Both the position numbers and the translations under genes were made by a program. Shown piece by piece: positions 50,650 through 61,879 of a stretch of DNA of 64,000 nt. Source of the DNA: Heligmosomoides polygyrus polygyrus. Lineage: Eukaryota > Nematoda > Chromadorea > Rhabditida > Heligmosomidae. The notes beneath the pieces were generated by a model. That model was not told the DNA's origin, did no database searches, and saw only the letters and a list, made by a program, of their open reading frames with translations. The stretch covers positions 45,619,139 to 45,683,138 of the forward strand of contig OX377204.1 in assembly GCA_947396885.1 (NCBI GenBank), read 5' to 3'. The number at the start of each line of letters is the position of its first letter. Position 1 is the stretch's first letter.

Positions 50650-51880
50650 TCGATAATTCAGAGGAGGAAATGAATAAAGAAATTTCCATATGGGTCGATT
50701 CGTATGGGTGAATGAATTCTGCAGTCGATTTCAGCTAGAGACTCCGAATAGGAAGTATTGTAATGGTTTCCGAATGGGATTCACAGGAACGGTACCCATA
50801 GTCGACTACGTGGAGGGGATCACAACAAGAGATGAATGTGCATTCTTCAAAATGGGACGATTGATGTGGACGGCTTCAAAAATCTACTCCACGGAGGGGA
50901 TGCGATGAGGAAGTAAGCATATTAGTATTCAAATGAGTCGATTCCTGGAATGGCTGAATATTCGCCCTGTTTGAGCCCCCTCATTCAACAAAATTGTGAT
51001 TTGGACGACTTAGAAGAGTGATAGGGTCCCGAGGAGATTGGCAAAACTGTGGTTTGCACGTGACAGAGAAGTTGCGAAATACGTTCGCTCCATGATGATT
51101 CGATGAGTCACATCCGACTCCTTCTTTGCGCGGGATCTTTCCTCCGTTGGTTGGTGTCATCTCCTTTGCTCTGCACTCTATCTCATAGATGGGATGGATT
51201 GTTTCGCTGGAGGCATTCTCTGGAGGCTTTATGGAGAAAACGACGAAAGGGATGGAGGTGGAGCGATTTTGACTAGAGGCGCCGCCTTATGCAGCCCTCC
51301 TTTTGAAAATTGGATAGTTTCATTATGAATGCTTTAAGAGGATAACTTCGACGAAGGGATTCGATTAGGTAATTGCTGTGAACGTTTTGAAACGGATAGA
51401 GTCATTGGAACAGCTTCTAAAATGGGCTTCGACAAAGGAATCAGAATAGCAAATAATTCTCGTAGCTTCCAAATGCATCGTTGAACAGCTTCCGCACGCA
51501 TTCTCGATTAGTTGGAGGGAATTCGGTTAGGAAAGAAGTGTACTAGTTCACATTCTCCTCTTCGTGCCTGGTTATGCTATTCTAATCTCCATAGGTGTCA
51601 TCTATTTTGCTCTGCGCTCTATCTCGTTAGATGGAGGGATTCCGCTGGAGGGATTCCGGGAGGGGGTGAAGTGGGGTGGAGATGGAACGATCTTAATGGT
51701 CGATACATTGGAATGGCTTCACACAGTTTACAAGTAGACTTAGGTAGTTGGAGGGGTTGCAAAAGAGAAGGTAATTAAAATGCTAGATGTTTCGTAATGG
51801 GTCGAATCAAAGAAACAGCTTCCACAGTCGTCTAGCTGTAGCTGGAACGGATCCGAAGGGGAAATAGACACAGAATTTTC
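50650..51880 (+). repeat. Degenerate minisatellite-like region
   Basis: Many diverged units sharing GGGTCGATT, GGAACAGCTTC(T/C)A, CAGTCG and TTGGAGGGATTCGATTAGG. A longer block, GGTGTCATCT(C/A)TTTTGCTCTGC(A/G)CTCTATCTC, occurs at about 51155 and 51595. Unit length is irregular, roughly 90-100 bases. Confidence 0.55.
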
Positions 51881-52499
51881 TGAATCGGTGCAGTGGCAAT
51901 GGCAATGGCAAATGCAAATGCAATGGCAGGAACAGTTTATATATTTAGATATCCGAATACGAAATAATCCAAGTTTTCTTTCATTTTTGCCTACGTCGCT
52001 AACTTGCCTTTGTCTCTCTTTGTGATGCTGTTGCTTGTCTCTATGTGGCACTTTGATGTTGTCTGCTGTCACTATCGCGGTGTGCGGAATTTCTGTTGTC
52101 TGATTTTTCAGCCATTTTGAACAAATTTGTTCTGGTTTCTATTCTTCTGGAGAAATGGCTGAAATTACTCAGAGAACGGAATAGAGCATGACATAAATGG
52201 GAATTTGGCCTCAGGTATCCCACCGTCAGAGTCTGAATTTGGCGCACAACATCACAGCCTCAACAGCAAAACATTGCTGGTAGGTTTTTCGAAACTCGAA
52301 TATTTGCGTAGTGCAGTCGTCTGATTTGTTCTGTAGATGGTATAAGAGCCTGCTGTTAGGAAATTTCTCCGTAACTGATTCCACATCCTTTATGTTTGGT
52401 GAATTGGCTAAGTTGAACCAATTACTCTTGTCTCATGAGAATTCACAGAATTCACTATAGCATTCTTGCAAGTACTGGGGGTATATACTACTCGAGAGA

Positions 52500-52690
52500 A
52501 ACCCGGTAACATATATTACCTCAGCACCGACTATCGGGTTATTATTTTTATTTTTTATTATTTTTTATTATTTTAATTTTTTATATTTTTAGTTTTATTA
52601 TTTTTATTATTAAAATTTTATTAGTTTTATTTTTATCATTTTAATTTTATTAATTTTTAAAATTTTAATATTTTGTCATTTATTATTTTA
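52500..52690. repeat. A+T-rich TTATTTTTATT tract before the RTE element
   Basis: Nearly only A and T, mostly TTATTATTTT. A similar tract follows the RTE element (55708-55900), so the retroelement sits in, or carries, such sequence. Confidence 0.7.
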
Positions 52691-53194
52691 TTCCACGCAT
52701 CTCTCTCGATAGAGAGCCTTCGGGCTCTCTTGTTAAGAGGGATCTCGGGCCGCTTGCCGCCGCAGGGCCACGTGGCGCGTCCCCGGATGGTGGATAGGGG
52801 AACGAAAACGCGAACCAAATGGGACCGTGTACTACAAAGAGACGCAGGTGGGATGCAGGAGATGGATTCCTTGCTCCTGTTGTGTCGGGTGAACGCGTTC
52901 CTTGTGCGTGGGAGCGGCATGTTCATGCGTGGATGTATACGCGCCTGTGCGGATTGCAACTGCGTTGGCTCGGCCAAAAGCTTGCACTCGGTAAACTGGG
53001 AGTACATGTAAGGCGATTCGAGGCCGCCTTAAGTCTCGTACCGTCCCTTCGGGCAGTCTGGCTGGTCGGACTGACCGAGACGAGAAGACACCACCCCCAA
53101 CACGCCGCCTACGACTCCGGAGAAGAACTGTTCCTCGGAACATGAGACAGACAGCAGGGGAGTAGGCGGTGTTGGTGTACTCGTCAACACGCAC

Positions 53195-53662
53195 TTGGCC
53201 ATGAACCTCGATTCGTACAAGTCTCTGACAACCCGAATCGGACGTCTGCGACTGAAGCGGTGTGGCTCCGTGCCAGCCTTGACTGTACTCGTCGCGTATG
53301 CCCCAACATCCGACTACGACGACGAAGAGGTCGAAGCCTTCTACGTGGAGCTGGAGAAGTTCTATAAGGAAGACCGCACCTTCTACAATGTGATCGTCGG
53401 CGACTTCAATGCCAAGATCGGGCCACGAAGGTCGCCGGAAGAACTTTACATCGGCACCCCCGGTACAGAGTGGAACGAGCAAGGGGAAAGGATGTCTGAG
53501 TTTATCATGTCGACCAAGATCATCCATGGAAACTCACAGTTCCAGAAGCCTCGCTCCCTACGATGGACCTGGGAATCTCCCGGTGGCCAGTTCCACAACG
53601 AGATCGACCACATCATCTTCAACCGCAAGTATTGCCTGACCGACGTTTCCGTTGTCCCCTAG
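53195..53662 (+). pseudogene. RTE endonuclease (APE-type) segment
   Basis: Longest open part of the endonuclease: 155 codons with VAYAPTS, VGDFNAKIG, GNSQFQKPRSLRWTWESPGG and NEIDHIIFNRKYCLTDV. The catalytic Asp/Asn (DFN) and DH (IDH) residues are present. The final SDH motif follows after a TAG at 53660 in the shifted context. Confidence 0.85.
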
Positions 53663-53761
53663 TTCTGTACGGGATCGGACCACCGCCTCCTTCGCGGTAG
53701 GTTCCGCTTTCCGCGTCAAGAAGTGGAGTCCCAGAACAACCATTAACTGGGGATCTGGGAC

Positions 53762-54520
53762 ATGTACATCTCTCTTGCCGGCCTTTGGGAGGATACCGTC
53801 ATGGACAACATCAACGAGGAATACGACCGCTTCGTGCACCATCTCCGCGATAGTGCTAAGGGAGCCGAGAGCTTGAAGACCACCAAGAGACGCCTGTCTC
53901 TGGAAACTCTCGAGCTGATACGCCAGCGTGGAGCATCACGAGCGTCAAGCAACTACCAGCTGACGTCCGAGCTTGCGAAGCTATGCAGATGGACGATAAA
54001 GGAAGATCTTAAGGAGAGAAGGGCGGAAGTGTTGGCTGAAGCAGCAGGGGCAAGCTTAAGCATCTGCAAGGCCCGCGGGAACTTCGCCTACTTCAATACT
54101 AAGACGACCGCTCTCCGACGTCCTGACGGAACCGTCACCTCTTCCAGAAGGACCATGGAGAAGGTCATCCACGACTTCTCCTCCGATCTCTTCGATAGCC
54201 ACGTCCACCTGCCCTCATGCCATCTTCCGCAGGATGGATACGTCGTCCCCTCTGTTCTCCCTTCCGAGATCCGACACGCCATCTCGTCGGTGAAGAAACG
54301 TACAGCACCCGGCCCTGACAGGATCAGACCCGAACACCTGAAGAATCTCCCGCCAACGCTCATCAACACCTTGGCGCGGCTCTTCACAGCTACCTGTCGG
54401 AGTGCACGGTTCCATCTCAGTGGAAGACCGGCAAGACCGTCTTGCTGTACAAGAAGCCGATCGCCCGATCTGCCTGCTGTCCGTAGTCTACAAGCTGTTC
54501 GCTCGAGTCATCCTGAATAG
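53762..54520 (+). pseudogene. RTE linker and reverse transcriptase N-terminal segment
   Basis: 252 codons: DNINEEYDRFVHHLRDS, TTKRRLSLETLELIRQRG, AVLAEAA-like basic linker, then SEIRHAISSVKKRTAPGPD and RIRPEHLKNLPP (RT region 1). Real similarity ends at about 54385, where a frame change moves coding to the next frame (YLSECTVPSQWKTGKTVLLY). Confidence 0.8.
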
Positions 54521-54902
54521 GATTAGCAGAACGATGGACGAAGGACAGCCATGCGAACAAGCAGGATTTCGGACAGGATTCAGCACGATCAATCGCATAC
54601 ACATCATTACGAAGCTGATAGAAGTGTCGCGAAAGTACAAGCTGCCGCTGTGCCTTACGTTCATCGACCTGAAGAAGGCATTCGACTCCGCCGAAACTGA
54701 AGCGGTCATCAACGCCCTGCTCACTCAGGGGGTTCCTACTCTGTACATCATAGTCCTTAGAGAGCTGTCCAATGGAGTCACAACCAAGATTTCATCATTC
54801 TACAACGACGCCGTCATCGACGTGAAGAGAGGGGTTCGGCAGGGGATACCATATCCCCGAAGCTCTTCAGCGTCACCCTCGAAAACTTCATGCGCGAACT
54901 AG
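54402..54902 (+). pseudogene. RTE reverse transcriptase core segment
   Basis: Contains LLSVVYKLFARVILNRISR, GQPCEQAGFRTGFSTINRIH, LCLTFIDLKKAFDSAETEA (first catalytic Asp) and DVKRGVRQG. The following TISPKLFSVTLE and RIADD are in another frame. RT motifs 2-4 are otherwise well kept. Confidence 0.82.
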
Positions 54903-55146
54903 AATGGGAGCACATGGGAGTGAAAGTCGAAGGCCGGCAACTGCACCATCTTCGCATCGCTGACGATTCGTGCTCATAATACCGAGCATCAGCCAGGCGG
55001 AGCGAATGCTGGCCGACTTCGATCGTGTATGTGGGAACGTTGGACTGCAGCTGAATCTTACGAAGACTATGTTCATGAGGAACGGACAAGTTTCTGATGC
55101 CCCATTCTCGCTCAACTGAACGAACATCTCCGAAGGCTCCATTTAC

Positions 55147-55705
55147 GTGTATCTGGGTCGCGAAGTCAATATGAACAACGACCTAGCGCCGAAGCTGAGC
55201 AGGAGGAAACAAGCGGCTTGGGGAGCTTTCAAGAGCGTCGAAGAAGTTGCGAAGAAGACGAAGAACGTCCGACTCCGTGCCCTCCTGTTCGACTCTACCG
55301 TCCTTCCTGCCCTTACATACGCCGCCTCAGAAACCTGGGCTATACGAGAGGATGAGCACGCGATCAGCGTCGCGCAGCGTGGAATCGAGAGGACGATGCT
55401 CGGAGTGACACCACTCACGCAAGTGAGAGAAGGCCTTCGGAGTTCCGAGCTTCGCCGACGTTCGAAGAACAGAGACGCTGTCGCATGGGCCAAGCCATCG
55501 AAAATTTGGTGGGCCGGCCACGTAATGCGCTTCGCAGACACCCGCTTGACGAGATCCGTTACCGCCTGGATTCCGCAGGATGTCAAGAGAACACCAGGAC
55601 GCGCACCAACGCGTTGGTCGGACTTCTTCGTGAAAGCCCTGAACGACCGATATGACTCTCTTCGTATCCCTCGAGAGAGGAGGGTCCATTGGAGCACTCT
55701 GGCAC
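55147..55705 (+). pseudogene. RTE C-terminal segment
   Basis: Reads VYLGREVNMNNDLAPKLSRR, LLFDSTVLPALTYAASETWA, GIERTMLGVTPLTQVREGLR, WWAGHVMRFADTRLTRSV and RWSDFFVKALNDRYDSLRIP, the conserved RTE C-terminal domain. The frame runs on into the A+T tract to 55875 by chance. Confidence 0.85.
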
Positions 55706-55715
55706 GCGAACTAAC

Positions 55716-56352
55716 TATTATTAACTATTATTATATTATTATTTCAAGTTTTTGTTTTATTAATAGTGTTAATTTTATAATTTCGGAGTTGTTTATTATT
55801 TATTATTTGTTATTTACTTTAATGTATTATTTTTTATTTTTATTTTGTTTCTTAATTTATCGATTAAAAATATAATTTAATAATTATATATAAGATAATA
55901 GTTTAATTTAATTTACTTCTTCACTTTGATCAATTCTTCTTATGAGGATACTTCCTCAGACGCCAGAGGCGATCTCATGTAGCCAGTGGCGAAGCGTCTA
56001 GTTGACGCCTACTTCTCTCAAATCTTTACACTCTACATTCTACATTCTTCTCTCTCCCAACTATATGACTTTCTCCTTTCTGTTTCATCCAAATTATTGT
56101 CATAATCCATAACATGCTCCACGTGCTTCTCTACAAATTATGGACGTTATATAAATATTAAGGTGCAGTAATTTATAGTAATAAAAAATAAATACTTAAA
56201 AATGAAACAACAAACAAGGCAAATTAATAAATGTAGCAATATTATCAGTAAAAATAGATAACTAAAGCATGATCAACTTGAAATGCCTGGATAAGTAAAG
56301 TGTCGTATACAAAATAAACAATATCAGATGTTGAATTCTTCATAGTATTACC
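55716..56352. other. A+T-rich intergenic sequence
   Basis: TTATTATT-type sequence to about 55900, then unrecognised sequence. GACGCCAGAGGCGATCTC at about 55959 and GCGAAGCGTCTAGTTGACGCC at about 55989 form small inverted pieces. Confidence 0.4.
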
Positions 56353-56643
56353 AGCGTCGGTTGCGGGCTTCGCCCGCACCCGACTCTGGCCGGGCGGGCC
56401 ACGCTAGGCTAGCCGGCTTCGCCGGCATCGTGTGTGGTGAGCCATGTGGGGTCAGTGACCCAACCCAACCTCGAGCCCGCTAGGGTCCCCACAACCCAGC
56501 GTCGGTTGCGGGCTTCGCCCACACCCGACTCTGGCCGGGCGGGCCACGCTAGGCTAGCCGGCTTCGCCGGCATCGTGTGTGGTGAGCCATGTGGGGTCAG
56601 TAACCCAACCCAACCTCGAGCGGCTTCGCCGGCAACCGACGCT
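56353..56643. repeat. G+C-rich tandem repeat of hairpins (two 145-bp units) with inverted ends
   Basis: Units start at 56353 and 56498 (AGCGTCGGTTGCGGGCTTCG). Each contains GCGGGCTTCGCCCGC-type and GCCGGCTTCGCCGGC hairpins with a TTCG loop. The whole block ends with GCAACCGACGCT, the inverse of its start, so it may be a small mobile unit with a tandem core. Base composition is about 65-70% G+C in an A+T-rich setting. Confidence 0.8.
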
Positions 56644-56679
56644 GAGTAAGGAAGTAAGGAAGCATCCCTAGCGTTGATA

Positions 56680-57140
56680 GCGAAAAAGTGCAGAAAAGAG
56701 TAACCGGCCGTCATTGTGCACAATGGAGAGATTCGGTAATTGAGGACAGATTCGTTAACAGAGTGGGGTAATGGTCAAGGTGGGGCTGTAGACATAGAGG
56801 AAAACTGAACAGAAGAAATGCCATCTGCGATGCAAAGTAATATTAAAAATGTGCAAAAAAGAGCAGCCGGTTGTCATACTGCACAGTGGAAAAGGATTCA
56901 ATTTATTATGGAGTCGTAGCTTCCCTGGTAGTGGGATAGTGGTAAAAGTATGGTGGCAAACATAGAGTAAATTGAAACAAAAAACGGCTTATGTGAGGCA
57001 AAATAGCAAAAAAAACAATACAGAACGGAGCAACCCGTTGCCATACTGAACAGTGGAAGAGGATTCAATTTCTGTTGTAGCAGCAACGCTGGTAGTGGGG
57101 TAGTGGTAAAAGTATGGCAGCAAAAATAGTGGAAGGTTGC
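56680..57140. repeat. Three degenerate tandem units of about 160 bp
   Basis: Each unit has GCAAAAAAGAGCAGCCGGTT-like, then CATACTG(C/A)ACAGTGGAAAAGG, then GTAGTGG(G/T)(A/G)TAGTGGTAAAAGT. The first unit (56683-56800) is the most diverged. Confidence 0.65.
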
Positions 57141-57187
57141 ACCACACAGGAAAGCTGGGAAGGAACACTGAGGTGTGACCACTAGAC

Positions 57188-57342
57188 ACGTATTGGGAAG
57201 AGACCTCTTTCGAAATCACCCTACGTCAGGCAGTCGATGGTAGTCGATGGTAAACAACAGTGGTGGTTGGGAAGAGACCTCTTTCGAAATCACCTTACGT
57301 CAGGCAGTCGATGGCAGTCGATGGTAAACAACATTGGTGGAC
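57188..57342. repeat. Tandem duplication, about 72-bp unit
   Basis: GGGAAGAGACCTCTTTCGAA, ATCACC(C/T)TACGTCAGGCAG, TCGATGGTAAACAACA occurs twice almost exactly, with an inner TCGATGG(T/C)AG repeat. Confidence 0.85.
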
Positions 57343-57829
57343 AACTGTCAAGCGTCTTCGCTTGGACAACTGGCAACCGCACCGCAAACTTGGGTGATTA
57401 AACCGGCTAGCTAGCCAGTGTACGAATTGCGGGTGGCTAACATCGGACAAAAAACCCTTCCTCTTTTATATATGGGGGGATTGTTATACGGTTATACACG
57501 GTACTGCTTGGTTAAAATGGTGTTTTGCAATCCAATAATTGGTTAAATTGAATGCTCTTATTTTATTTACCAGTTAATTTATGCCAGTTTTATACAACAC
57601 TTTTTCATACACAATTATAACAACACTTTTTGGTTCATAATTGAGACATCCCCTATTTAAACAATCTTACCCGCTCAATAGGCCCCATCCTCTTACTAAA
57701 AAATGGGGACCCGTAATGATGGGGTTTATAAAAGTCATAACAGTCATGAGTTGTCATGTTTTGGCGCCTCCATTACTGGTCTGTCGTACGGGTTTGACAA
57801 CCACGCGTGGCACTCCCACGGAACCCTTT
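57343..57829. other. Unrecognised A+T-rich sequence
   Basis: Repeated CAACACTTTTT(C/G)AT/ATTATAACAACAC words at 57594-57640; no gene. Confidence 0.35.
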
Positions 57830-58395
57830 AAGGGAGACCCCTCTTTGTACTTGGGTGAGACCGCCCTTGTTCTCAGATATAGGTCTAAAGATACTATAGC
57901 AGCAACTGAAACAAATAATTATTTCACCTCTGAAATTTTCTTCAAGATTAAAAACGGGAGCAGTCAATACATGATAAAGACTTTGGTAACCAGTATAAAG
58001 GATTGCGTTGTAATGTCAACTGTGGCGTATGTAATATTACTTCATTTAATTACAATGTAATTTCTAGTATAACTTATTTCAAGATCAACACCTTTAAAAC
58101 GGCAACTTCTTCAGGTTGTACCAAAGACGTAGTTTATTGCATCACATGTAAAAAAAAATGTAACATCCAATACGTAGGCATGACAAGATGTCTAAATGAG
58201 AGAATAAGGGAGCATATGTATTACATAAGTAATAAAAAGAAATTTAAGGTTTTATATACTCAGTTTCATAACTGTAAGTCGGAATTTAATGTTTTGTTTT
58301 AGATTCACTAGACAACAATGAAGACAAAAATATATTACTCAATAAAGAACTTTTTGGATAAACTACTGACCCGAAAAAATTAAAAAATCAAAGAG
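57830..58395 (+). pseudogene. Penelope-like element fragment with GIY-YIG endonuclease domain
   Basis: 57830-58000 reads YLGETALVLRYRSKDTIAAT then NYFTSEIFFKIKN. After a frame change 58003-58302 reads CNVNCGVCN, then CTKDVVYCITCKKKCNIQYV, GMTRCLNERIREHMYY. The VVY...C..C....YVG.T...L..RI.EH pattern is that of GIY-YIG endonucleases at the C terminus of Penelope-like retroelements, including the cysteine pairs. LLNKELF after a further frame change (about 58340) fits the end of the domain. No reverse transcriptase is present upstream. A GIY-YIG domain from another source is possible but less likely. Confidence 0.68.
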
Positions 58396-58424
58396 TACCC
58401 ATCTCACAGAAACGAAGGAGAGCT

Positions 58425-60170
58425 ATGAACCTTTTTGGATATAGCTTCCTACTATAAAAAGTTCATTTTGAGGTTTTCAAAGATCGCTGGAAGTTTATAT
58501 GAGCTTACAAGCCCGATGCAAAGTTGGAAGTGGACAAGTAGAGAAGAATCGGCATTTCAAGAACTACAGCTAGTTCTTAGCTAGAGTCCTATCCTAGCTC
58601 AGCCAAACGTGAGCATTGCGGTTAGTGGTGGGAAGCCCTTATATTCGCGGATGCCTCAACGAAAATGGGCCGGGAGGTGTGCTATGCCAAAAAGAAGAAG
58701 AAAGATTAGTCCACCTCATTTATTTTGCATCGAAGGGTTTGTCTAAAGCAGAGCGTAACTACCACTTCAACGACCCCGAAGCCGTAGTATTTGGTTTAAG
58801 GAAATTTCACTTCCTTGTATACCGCTGATAAGCCTTTTCAAGCAGTCTAACGTGTCGCCAAGAATTTTGCGTTGGGCGCTGCAACTGCAAAGGTACAACT
58901 TGGAAATTGATTATGTTGCGGGCAAAGCTAACGCTGTGGCGGACGCGTTGTCTCGCAGAGTTACGCCCTCCGAACACGAAGTTTCGGTACGCCCGGAGCA
59001 TGAAGCAATAGTGTGTGCACTCGAAGAAGATAATGGCGAATGGTTATCGAAGCTAATAAAGGATGGAACCTTTAAAGCTATCATAAAGGCAGTTAAAGGG
59101 AACAAGCCAGAATGGCAGTGAAAATGCAGAGAGAGACAATACAGAGGACTGCGGAGTTTCTGATTGAGAAAGGTCAGCTGAAAATGGTTACTAAGGGTGA
59201 GACCTAATATCGGTAGTCCCCAAATCAAAGAGGAAAAAGATCGTGCATGAGGGGCATAATGGCGCTATGGCAGACCATTTTAATGCCAGGAAGGTGAATG
59301 GGCAACTAAGTAAAAAGGTGTTTTGGAGCGGAATGAGCGAGGATGTAATCAAATGGACAAAGAACTGCAAGAAATGCTTTCTTTTGAACAGCCACAAGCG
59401 GATAATACTGCCTCTTAATCCTGTTAGGGCATCGGCACCGAATGAGTTTGTGGGAATCGATTTGCTAGAATTCGTTCTATCTGAGAAAGGGAACTTTTGC
59501 TATGCTTTTGTGGTTGTGGATCATTTTACCAAGTTTGCCGGGGCGTACACGGTTCCAGACAAAAAGGCGTCCACAATTGCGCGATCTCTTTTCGAATCTC
59601 TTTTCAAATTTCGAATGGATATGCGATGGTTGTCGATGGCCTAAAGTATTGCACTCCGATCAGGGTGATTGGTTCGTTGGAGTACTAACTGAGATTTGTA
59701 GCATCACGGGCAGAAAGCAGTCGGTGACAAAGGGTTACAATCCCAGAGAGAACGAAGTGACAGAACGAGTCGTCCGAACACTGTTCAAGATTTTGGCAAA
59801 CAAACAAAAATACCGGCGGAATGGGACACTTTGCTGTCAATGACGGTGTTTGTCTACAACTCGGTCCCACATGATGCTACAGGTGAAAGCCGATTCTACT
59901 TGTTACATGCTTTCGAGCCCAATTGTCCATCAAATGGTGTTCAGGAACAGAAGCTCACCTGGAAACATTTGGACTACGATGATTACGAATATGAGCTGCT
60001 AAATAGTGTCAGTTTAGAACATGAAAGCCTGAAGAACTCAACAATGGCTACCGAGAGCGGATGAAAAAGAAATACGATGAGAAGCATAATGTACATTCAA
60101 AACAGTTCCCTCACGTAGGGGGTAGAGTGCACGTAAGATTGCCACGTGAAAAAGGGTAGGCAAATATCCC
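58425..60170 (+). pseudogene. Ty3/gypsy-type pol fragment (RT end, RNase H, integrase)
   Basis: Starts in the RT thumb (FLDIASYYKKFILRFSKIAG), then RNase H (VHLIYFASKGLSKAERNYHF; LQLQRYNLEIDYVAGKANAV, ADALSRR), then integrase: HH-CC zinc finger (HEGHNG, KNCKKC), first catalytic Asp (FVGIDLLEF), HSDQGDW (second) in a shifted frame and YNPRENEVTERVVRTL (Glu). It ends near 60060-60170 (HLPREKG-like). There are at least five frame changes or stops, and gag, protease, the main RT and both LTRs are missing. It directly abuts the Penelope-like fragment. Confidence 0.85.
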
Positions 60171-60774
60171 AAGTTTCTTAGTGATTGGGATGGCCCATAG
60201 GAAATCAAAGTCCATGTCTTTTTTTTTTTGAAGGCTTCCTCATTATACGTCAGCGATCTCTATAAATATCAAAAAAGCTATCATTCTATCCGAAACGTTA
60301 AGAATAGCAAGCACTTGTTCTGCCCTAGAGTGTTTTCTAGAAAAAATTATTGAATTGAAAAATATTTTGAAGCATAACGAATACACAAAAGAGTTCATAA
60401 TTTCAAACATAATTAAATGTTTATATAAACACGGATTTATATACTATAAGTTCAAATTTCATCAAGTCAAAGACAATCTAAATGTATTTTTACGGAAAAC
60501 TTGATGAATGAAGACGTATCAAAATAAGATAACTTCCAAATTTCATATGCTAAGACTGCTTTATAACAAAACTAATCTTACCATAAAATAAAAAATAAAA
60601 ATAAAAAATCCTTAGCAGCGAAGGCGATACCGTCTTGTGTTGTTGTTAGTTTTGCTGCACTCTGCATTTAACGTTGGTGTATGTCGGATAACCCTCTTCA
60701 ATGTACAACCAGTTTTGCCACATTCGAATTATAAATGAGAACTAATGTAGATATCATTATATCATTATATATAA
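60171..60774. other. Unrecognised A+T-rich sequence
   Basis: No supported gene. The ATAAAAAATAAAAATAAAAA stretch at about 60587-60608 could be a retroelement tail. Confidence 0.35.
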
Positions 60775-61121
60775 AGCGGCTTTCACACTGCCGTTGTTGC
60801 TGTTGCGCAACCGATGCCGTAATGGTAAAGCATACCGCAAAGACGCAGAGGAGCAACAGCAGCAACGAGGGGGGCTTTCACACCTCTGTTGCCGCGACCC
60901 TGCATCAGCGACACCGGCATCGGTTGCACAGCGGTTGCGCGGCCTCAGCAACGTGGAATGATCGCCATCATTCCTTGTTGCTGATGCTCGTCAACGGAGG
61001 ATATCACAGGTCTTATCCCATTATCTTATCCCACCGCGTTGCGGCTGCAGTAAGCATCGAACTCCACCCTTTTTTCGTTGCTCCTTGCTGCAACAGCAGC
61101 AACGGCAGTGTGAAAGCCGCT
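60775..61121. mobile_element. Harbinger-type MITE, 347 bp
   Basis: Inverted ends AGCGGCTTTCACACTGCCGT and ACGGCAGTGTGAAAGCCGCT are perfect over at least 20 bases and flanked by TAA on both sides (60772-60774; 61122-61124), the 3-bp duplication used by PIF/Harbinger elements. The inside has GTTGCTGTTGCGCAACCGAT and related GCAAC/GTTGC repeats and no transposase. Confidence 0.8.
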
Positions 61122-61124
61122 TAA

Positions 61125-61879
61125 CAGTCGAGTGATATACACTTCCTTACTCACAACTACGGAGTATGGCGGTGGTCAAGTATGGTAAGTCTTTCAATTT
61201 TTTAAAAAATGCTGTAGTTGTTATAAATAAAAATAATTGATAAAAATAATAAAATAATAAGTAATAAATTGTAGAAGAAAATAAATAAAATACGATAAAA
61301 TAATAGATAATGAATAAATAAACTACCATAATAATGATAAATCTTTATAATGATGATTACAGTAAATACCATAGTAATACATTATAAGTAGTCACATTAA
61401 ACTTATAAAATCATATTTTATTACCTCTTTGAATTGTACCTCATGGTTTATTTAGCTTATCTTTTTACTCCTTATTTATTTTCACTTTCTAATTCTACAA
61501 TACCGGACATGTCTTTTAGTCATTGGCCGAAAAAGCCGCGCCGGCCAACATAGGCCGCTTTGGAGCGTTCCAAAGCGGCCTTTTTGAATAACTTCTTTAG
61601 AAATCAAATACTTGTGAAAGTAAACATATATTTGAACTCAGCAGCTCAAGCTCTATCTTTTGGCATAGAATCTCAGTAGAGTTGAACAATGTATATAGGC
61701 CCGACAGAATCAATCGAGTAGGCGCGGCGGGACAACCTGTAGAGCGAGCGTTTGGGGAGTTTTATCAGGAATTCCCAGCCGCCCCAACCAGAAATTGCTC
61801 TGAGAATGTCCACCTTGCATTTGGAGTGCGCCGTGAACAATGCATAAGGAATTCGACCTATCAATCGAGTGGGCGCAAC
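61125..61879. other. Unrecognised sequence with one strong hairpin
   Basis: A+T-rich tract 61195-61330. At 61552-61581 AGGCCGCTTTGGA and TCCAAAGCGGCCT form a 13-bp perfect stem with a GCGT loop. Confidence 0.5.

Larger units (their letters stand above)
52690..55715 (+). mobile_element. RTE-clade non-LTR retrotransposon, nearly complete, frameshifted
   Basis: APE endonuclease: LTETRR (about 53080), VAYAPTS and VGDFNAKIG (53195-53662), SDHRLLRG in the next frame. Then the linker (LSLETLELIRQRGASRASSN) and RT: RTAPGPDRIRPEHLKNLPP (54298), frame change near 54385, CLLSVVYKLFARVILNRI, QAGFRTGFSTI, FIDLKKAFDS, RIADD (catalytic box, about 54955) and a stop, then the C terminus SIYVYLGREVNMNNDL, YAASETWAIR, WWAGHVMRF, RWSDFFVKAL to about 55705. 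At least five frame changes or stops. It is closest in motif order to RTE elements abundant in strongylid nematodes. The 5' border is uncertain. Confidence 0.9.

Noticed and set aside
52832..53527. 231-codon minus-strand frame over the RTE element
   Set aside because: It is the antisense of the conserved endonuclease reading frame on the + strand, a by-product of G+C-rich codon use.
55143..55697. 184-codon minus-strand frame over the RTE C terminus
   Set aside because: Antisense shadow of the conserved + strand frame 55147-55705.
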